NCBI GenBank assembly: GCA_016219645.1
Contig: JACRLR010000019.1
Coordinates: 103,606-167,605, forward strand
DNA: 64,000 bases
Direction of reading: 5' to 3'
DNA from: Nitrospirota bacterium
GTDB lineage: Bacteria; Nitrospirota; Nitrospiria; Nitrospirales; Nitrospiraceae
The number at the start of each line of letters is the position of its first letter. Positions within the stretch are counted from its first letter, which is position 1. A model generated the notes under the pieces. That model was given only the letters and a program-made list of their open reading frames with translations. It had not been told where the DNA came from and searched no databases. Below, piece by piece: positions 62,512 through 64,000 of the stretch. A program made the position numbers and the translations under genes.

Positions 62512-63549
62512 CTAGACCTGTTCAACGTCCGCTATAATGGTGTGCAGTCCGCTCGCCCCCGCTGGTTGCGGCCGGACGATCTCCGCGATCTGCAGCTGCC
62601 CCTTGGTATCCGTCGCGCGGACGACGGTTTGGAATTTGCCTCGTTGAGGCAGTTTCCAGGTATAGCTCCAGATTACCCAGGAGTAGGGTGACATGGGCGG
62701 TTCGATCTGGCACTCGTTCCATGTCCGACCGGCGTCGAAGCTCAATTCAACTTTGCTGATGCTGTTGGGCCCGCCGAAGGCGATGCCACGGAACAGTTGT
62801 TCTGGCCCGCGGAGTGTTTGATAATGGCCGGGGCTGTCGATGCGTGAAAAGATTTTTATCGTGCCGTCGTCGGTCCAGCCTTTGCGCTGCCAGTAGCCTT
62901 GATAGTCACCGGGGTAGACCTCGATCTCGGCGATCCATTTGACATTCTTAATGCCGTAGAGGCCCGGGACGATGAGGCGAATCGGGAAACCGTGTTCCCT
63001 CGGCAGTTTTTCGCCGTTCATCAGGAAGGCGAGCATCACATCGTCGCTCATAGCCCGCGTGAACGGAATGCTGTCGTCGTAACCATCGATGCCGCGGAAC
63101 ACCACATCGCGCGCGGTTTCTTCATCGGCACCGGCATCTTTGAGCAGCTTCTTCAGCGAAATGCCTCGCCATGTTGCGTTCCCCATGCTGTCGCCGCCCG
63201 GCAGCGTATCGATACACATGAGTGTCGAGACTTGATCATAGGAGTCGCGGTTGAGAATATCGCGCCAGCCGAGTGACATCGGCTGCTTTACCTCTCCCTT
63301 GATGTGCAATTTCCATTGTTCGATGTTCACGTCACGCGTCATGGAGACGGCGCCATCGGCGTAATTCACGACATAGAATTTTGACGTCGGGGTGAAGTAA
63401 GTGGTTTCGCGCGGTGGCACCGCGAACATGCGGCCGAAGACTCCGCCGACCGCGTCACAGCCTCCGGTCAGGCCGGCGACTGTGCCGAGACCCAGCGCTT
63501 TCAATATGGTCCGTCGTCGCAGAGCGAATGATGTTGGGTCATTCGACAT
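62512..63549 (-). CDS. Molybdopterin-dependent sulfite-oxidase-like enzyme, Tat-exported
   Basis: A 345-residue protein. The N-terminus RRRTILKALGLGTVAGLTGG has a twin-arginine motif, and GGC directly after it could be a lipobox. The Moco domain holds STLMCIDTLPGG, with the Cys that ligates molybdenum (about residue 112), and VPGLYGIKNVKWIAEIEVYP. A C-terminal dimerisation domain (about 215-345) includes VELSFDAGRTWNECQIEPP. No cytochrome or heme domain is attached. Substrate is uncertain; relatives oxidise sulfite or act as reductases. It needs a Tat pathway. Confidence 0.85.
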   Translation of the reverse strand: MSNDPTSFALRRRTILKALGLGTVAGLTGGCDAVGGVFGRMFAVPPRETTYFTPTSKFYVVNYADGAVSMTRDVNIEQWKLHIKGEVKQPMSLGWRDILNRDSYDQVSTLMCIDTLPGGDSMGNATWRGISLKKLLKDAGADEETARDVVFRGIDGYDDSIPFTRAMSDDVMLAFLMNGEKLPREHGFPIRLIVPGLYGIKNVKWIAEIEVYPGDYQGYWQRKGWTDDGTIKIFSRIDSPGHYQTLRGPEQLFRGIAFGGPNSISKVELSFDAGRTWNECQIEPPMSPYSWVIWSYTWKLPQRGKFQTVVRATDTKGQLQIAEIVRPQPAGASGLHTIIADVEQV

Positions 63550-63854
63550 GACGCCAAATTATACACGGAAATGGGCCTTGACTCCTGTAAAATGCCTTGC
63601 TATCTTACCGCCGTTAGTTGGTTGCTGTGTCCTACCTGTTGACCGCGCCTGACGGCGAGTCACGGTGCGGTATCAGAGGGAAACTACCCGAAGCAGAGTG
63701 CCTCGAGCGGGTCCCTTGACACGCGTCTATGCACGGAGTAAAGTGCACGGCTCGCGTGTTCGTTTCTATCGTTCTTTGACAACTGAATAGAGAATGTTGA
63801 GCAATGGTGTAAGTGTATTGAAGTGGTGGCCCTTGGTCCAAATTCTAAGAACAC
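63550..63854. other. Upstream region of the rRNA operon
   Basis: About 305 bases. It holds the promoter at 63716-63744 and, from 63770, an rRNA-type leader with CGTTCTTTGACAACTGAATAG, a boxA-like sequence common before 16S genes. The first ~150 bases show no gene. Confidence 0.55.
63716..63744 (+). promoter_or_regulatory. rRNA operon promoter
   Basis: TTGACA (63716-63721), 17-base spacer, TAAAGT (63739-63744). A perfect -35 and four of six -10 matches, ~110 bases before the 16S 5' end, followed by the boxA-like leader. Confidence 0.65.
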
Positions 63855-64000
63855 CTTTATGAGAGTTTGATCCTGGCTCAGAACGAACGCTGGCGGCGCG
63901 CCTAATACATGCAAGTCGAGCGAGAAGACGTAGCAATACGTTTGTAAAGCGGCGAACGGGTGAGGAATACATGGGTAACCTACCCTCGAGTGGGGAATAA
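63855..64000 (+). rRNA. rrs: 16S ribosomal RNA, 5' part (runs off window)
   Basis: AGAGTTTGATCCTGGCTCAG at 63862-63881 is the universal 27F region, which puts the 5' end near 63855. The text that follows (GAACGAACGCTGGCGGCGCG then CCTAATACATGCAAGTCGAG) is conserved 16S. The first variable region (CGAGAAGACGTAGCAATACG and on) resembles Nitrospira. Only the first ~145 bases are present. Confidence 0.95.

Overview
The window comes from a Nitrospira-type bacterium (phylum Nitrospirota). The main evidence is the start of a 16S rRNA gene at the right edge, whose first ~145 bases look like Nitrospira. Gene content agrees: tandem Tat subunits, many exported lipoproteins, copper handling, a Tat-dependent molybdopterin oxidase, and spacers full of hairpin-forming repeats. 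The species cannot be fixed from the sequence alone.

Layout. 0-9 kb: an exported-protein fragment, two TatA/B-family genes, an Asp-box propeller lipoprotein, then a minus-strand block with an M48 protease, a coiled-coil exported protein and three tandem paralogous TPR lipoproteins. 9-20 kb: a broken BrnT-type toxin with its partner, a CrtC/AttH-like protein, a tightly packed LON-domain/ABC transporter/SirB1 operon, an MBL-fold hydrolase with a MarR regulator, an ORF6N protein among repeats, a HEAT protein and a metallophosphoesterase pair. 20-31 kb: truD, a two-gene arginine/ornithine catabolic unit, a small-enzyme cluster ending in tag, a lytic transglycosylase and an ABC-F protein. 31-42.4 kb: a truncated hemoglobin and a copper island (CusCBA-type RND efflux with a methionine-rich adaptor, then copAB), each half led by a small exported protein. 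42.4-47 kb: duplicated FKBP isomerases, a Tyr/Pro-rich exported protein and a damaged Sel1-repeat lipoprotein. 47.5-57.7 kb: a sodium/solute symporter, a class A PBP, a bactofilin, a four-gene signalling operon (receiver, Rossmann-fold histidine kinase, Cache/HAMP histidine kinase, c-type heme DUF3365 protein), and bolA with grxD. 58-64 kb: a GHKL ATPase, decayed toxin-antitoxin modules, a possible nuclease, a Tat-exported sulfite-oxidase-like protein and the rRNA operon promoter.

The spacers hold at least four kinds of structured repeat. (A) About ten GC-rich hairpins with a conserved core (TGCTCGCGGAACGCGCG and relatives) whose flanking arms differ between copies yet stay complementary within a copy. 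(B) ~130-bp palindromes ending GCAGGATGCT, two of which start exactly at the stop codon of a neighbouring gene. (C) Six 9-nt-period arrays (TTTGTTTGG-like), five of them folded as inverted repeats. (D) 7-nt-period arrays. A separate ~200-nt hairpin lies upstream of the broken brnT.

The most interesting functional units are the split ArgZ-like dihydrolase plus LOR/SDH-type ornithine cyclodeaminase pair (arginine to ornithine to proline with release of ammonia), the multi-kinase operon with NAD-like and heme-like sensor domains, and the copper island with its fused adaptor. All calls were made by reading; no database search was run.
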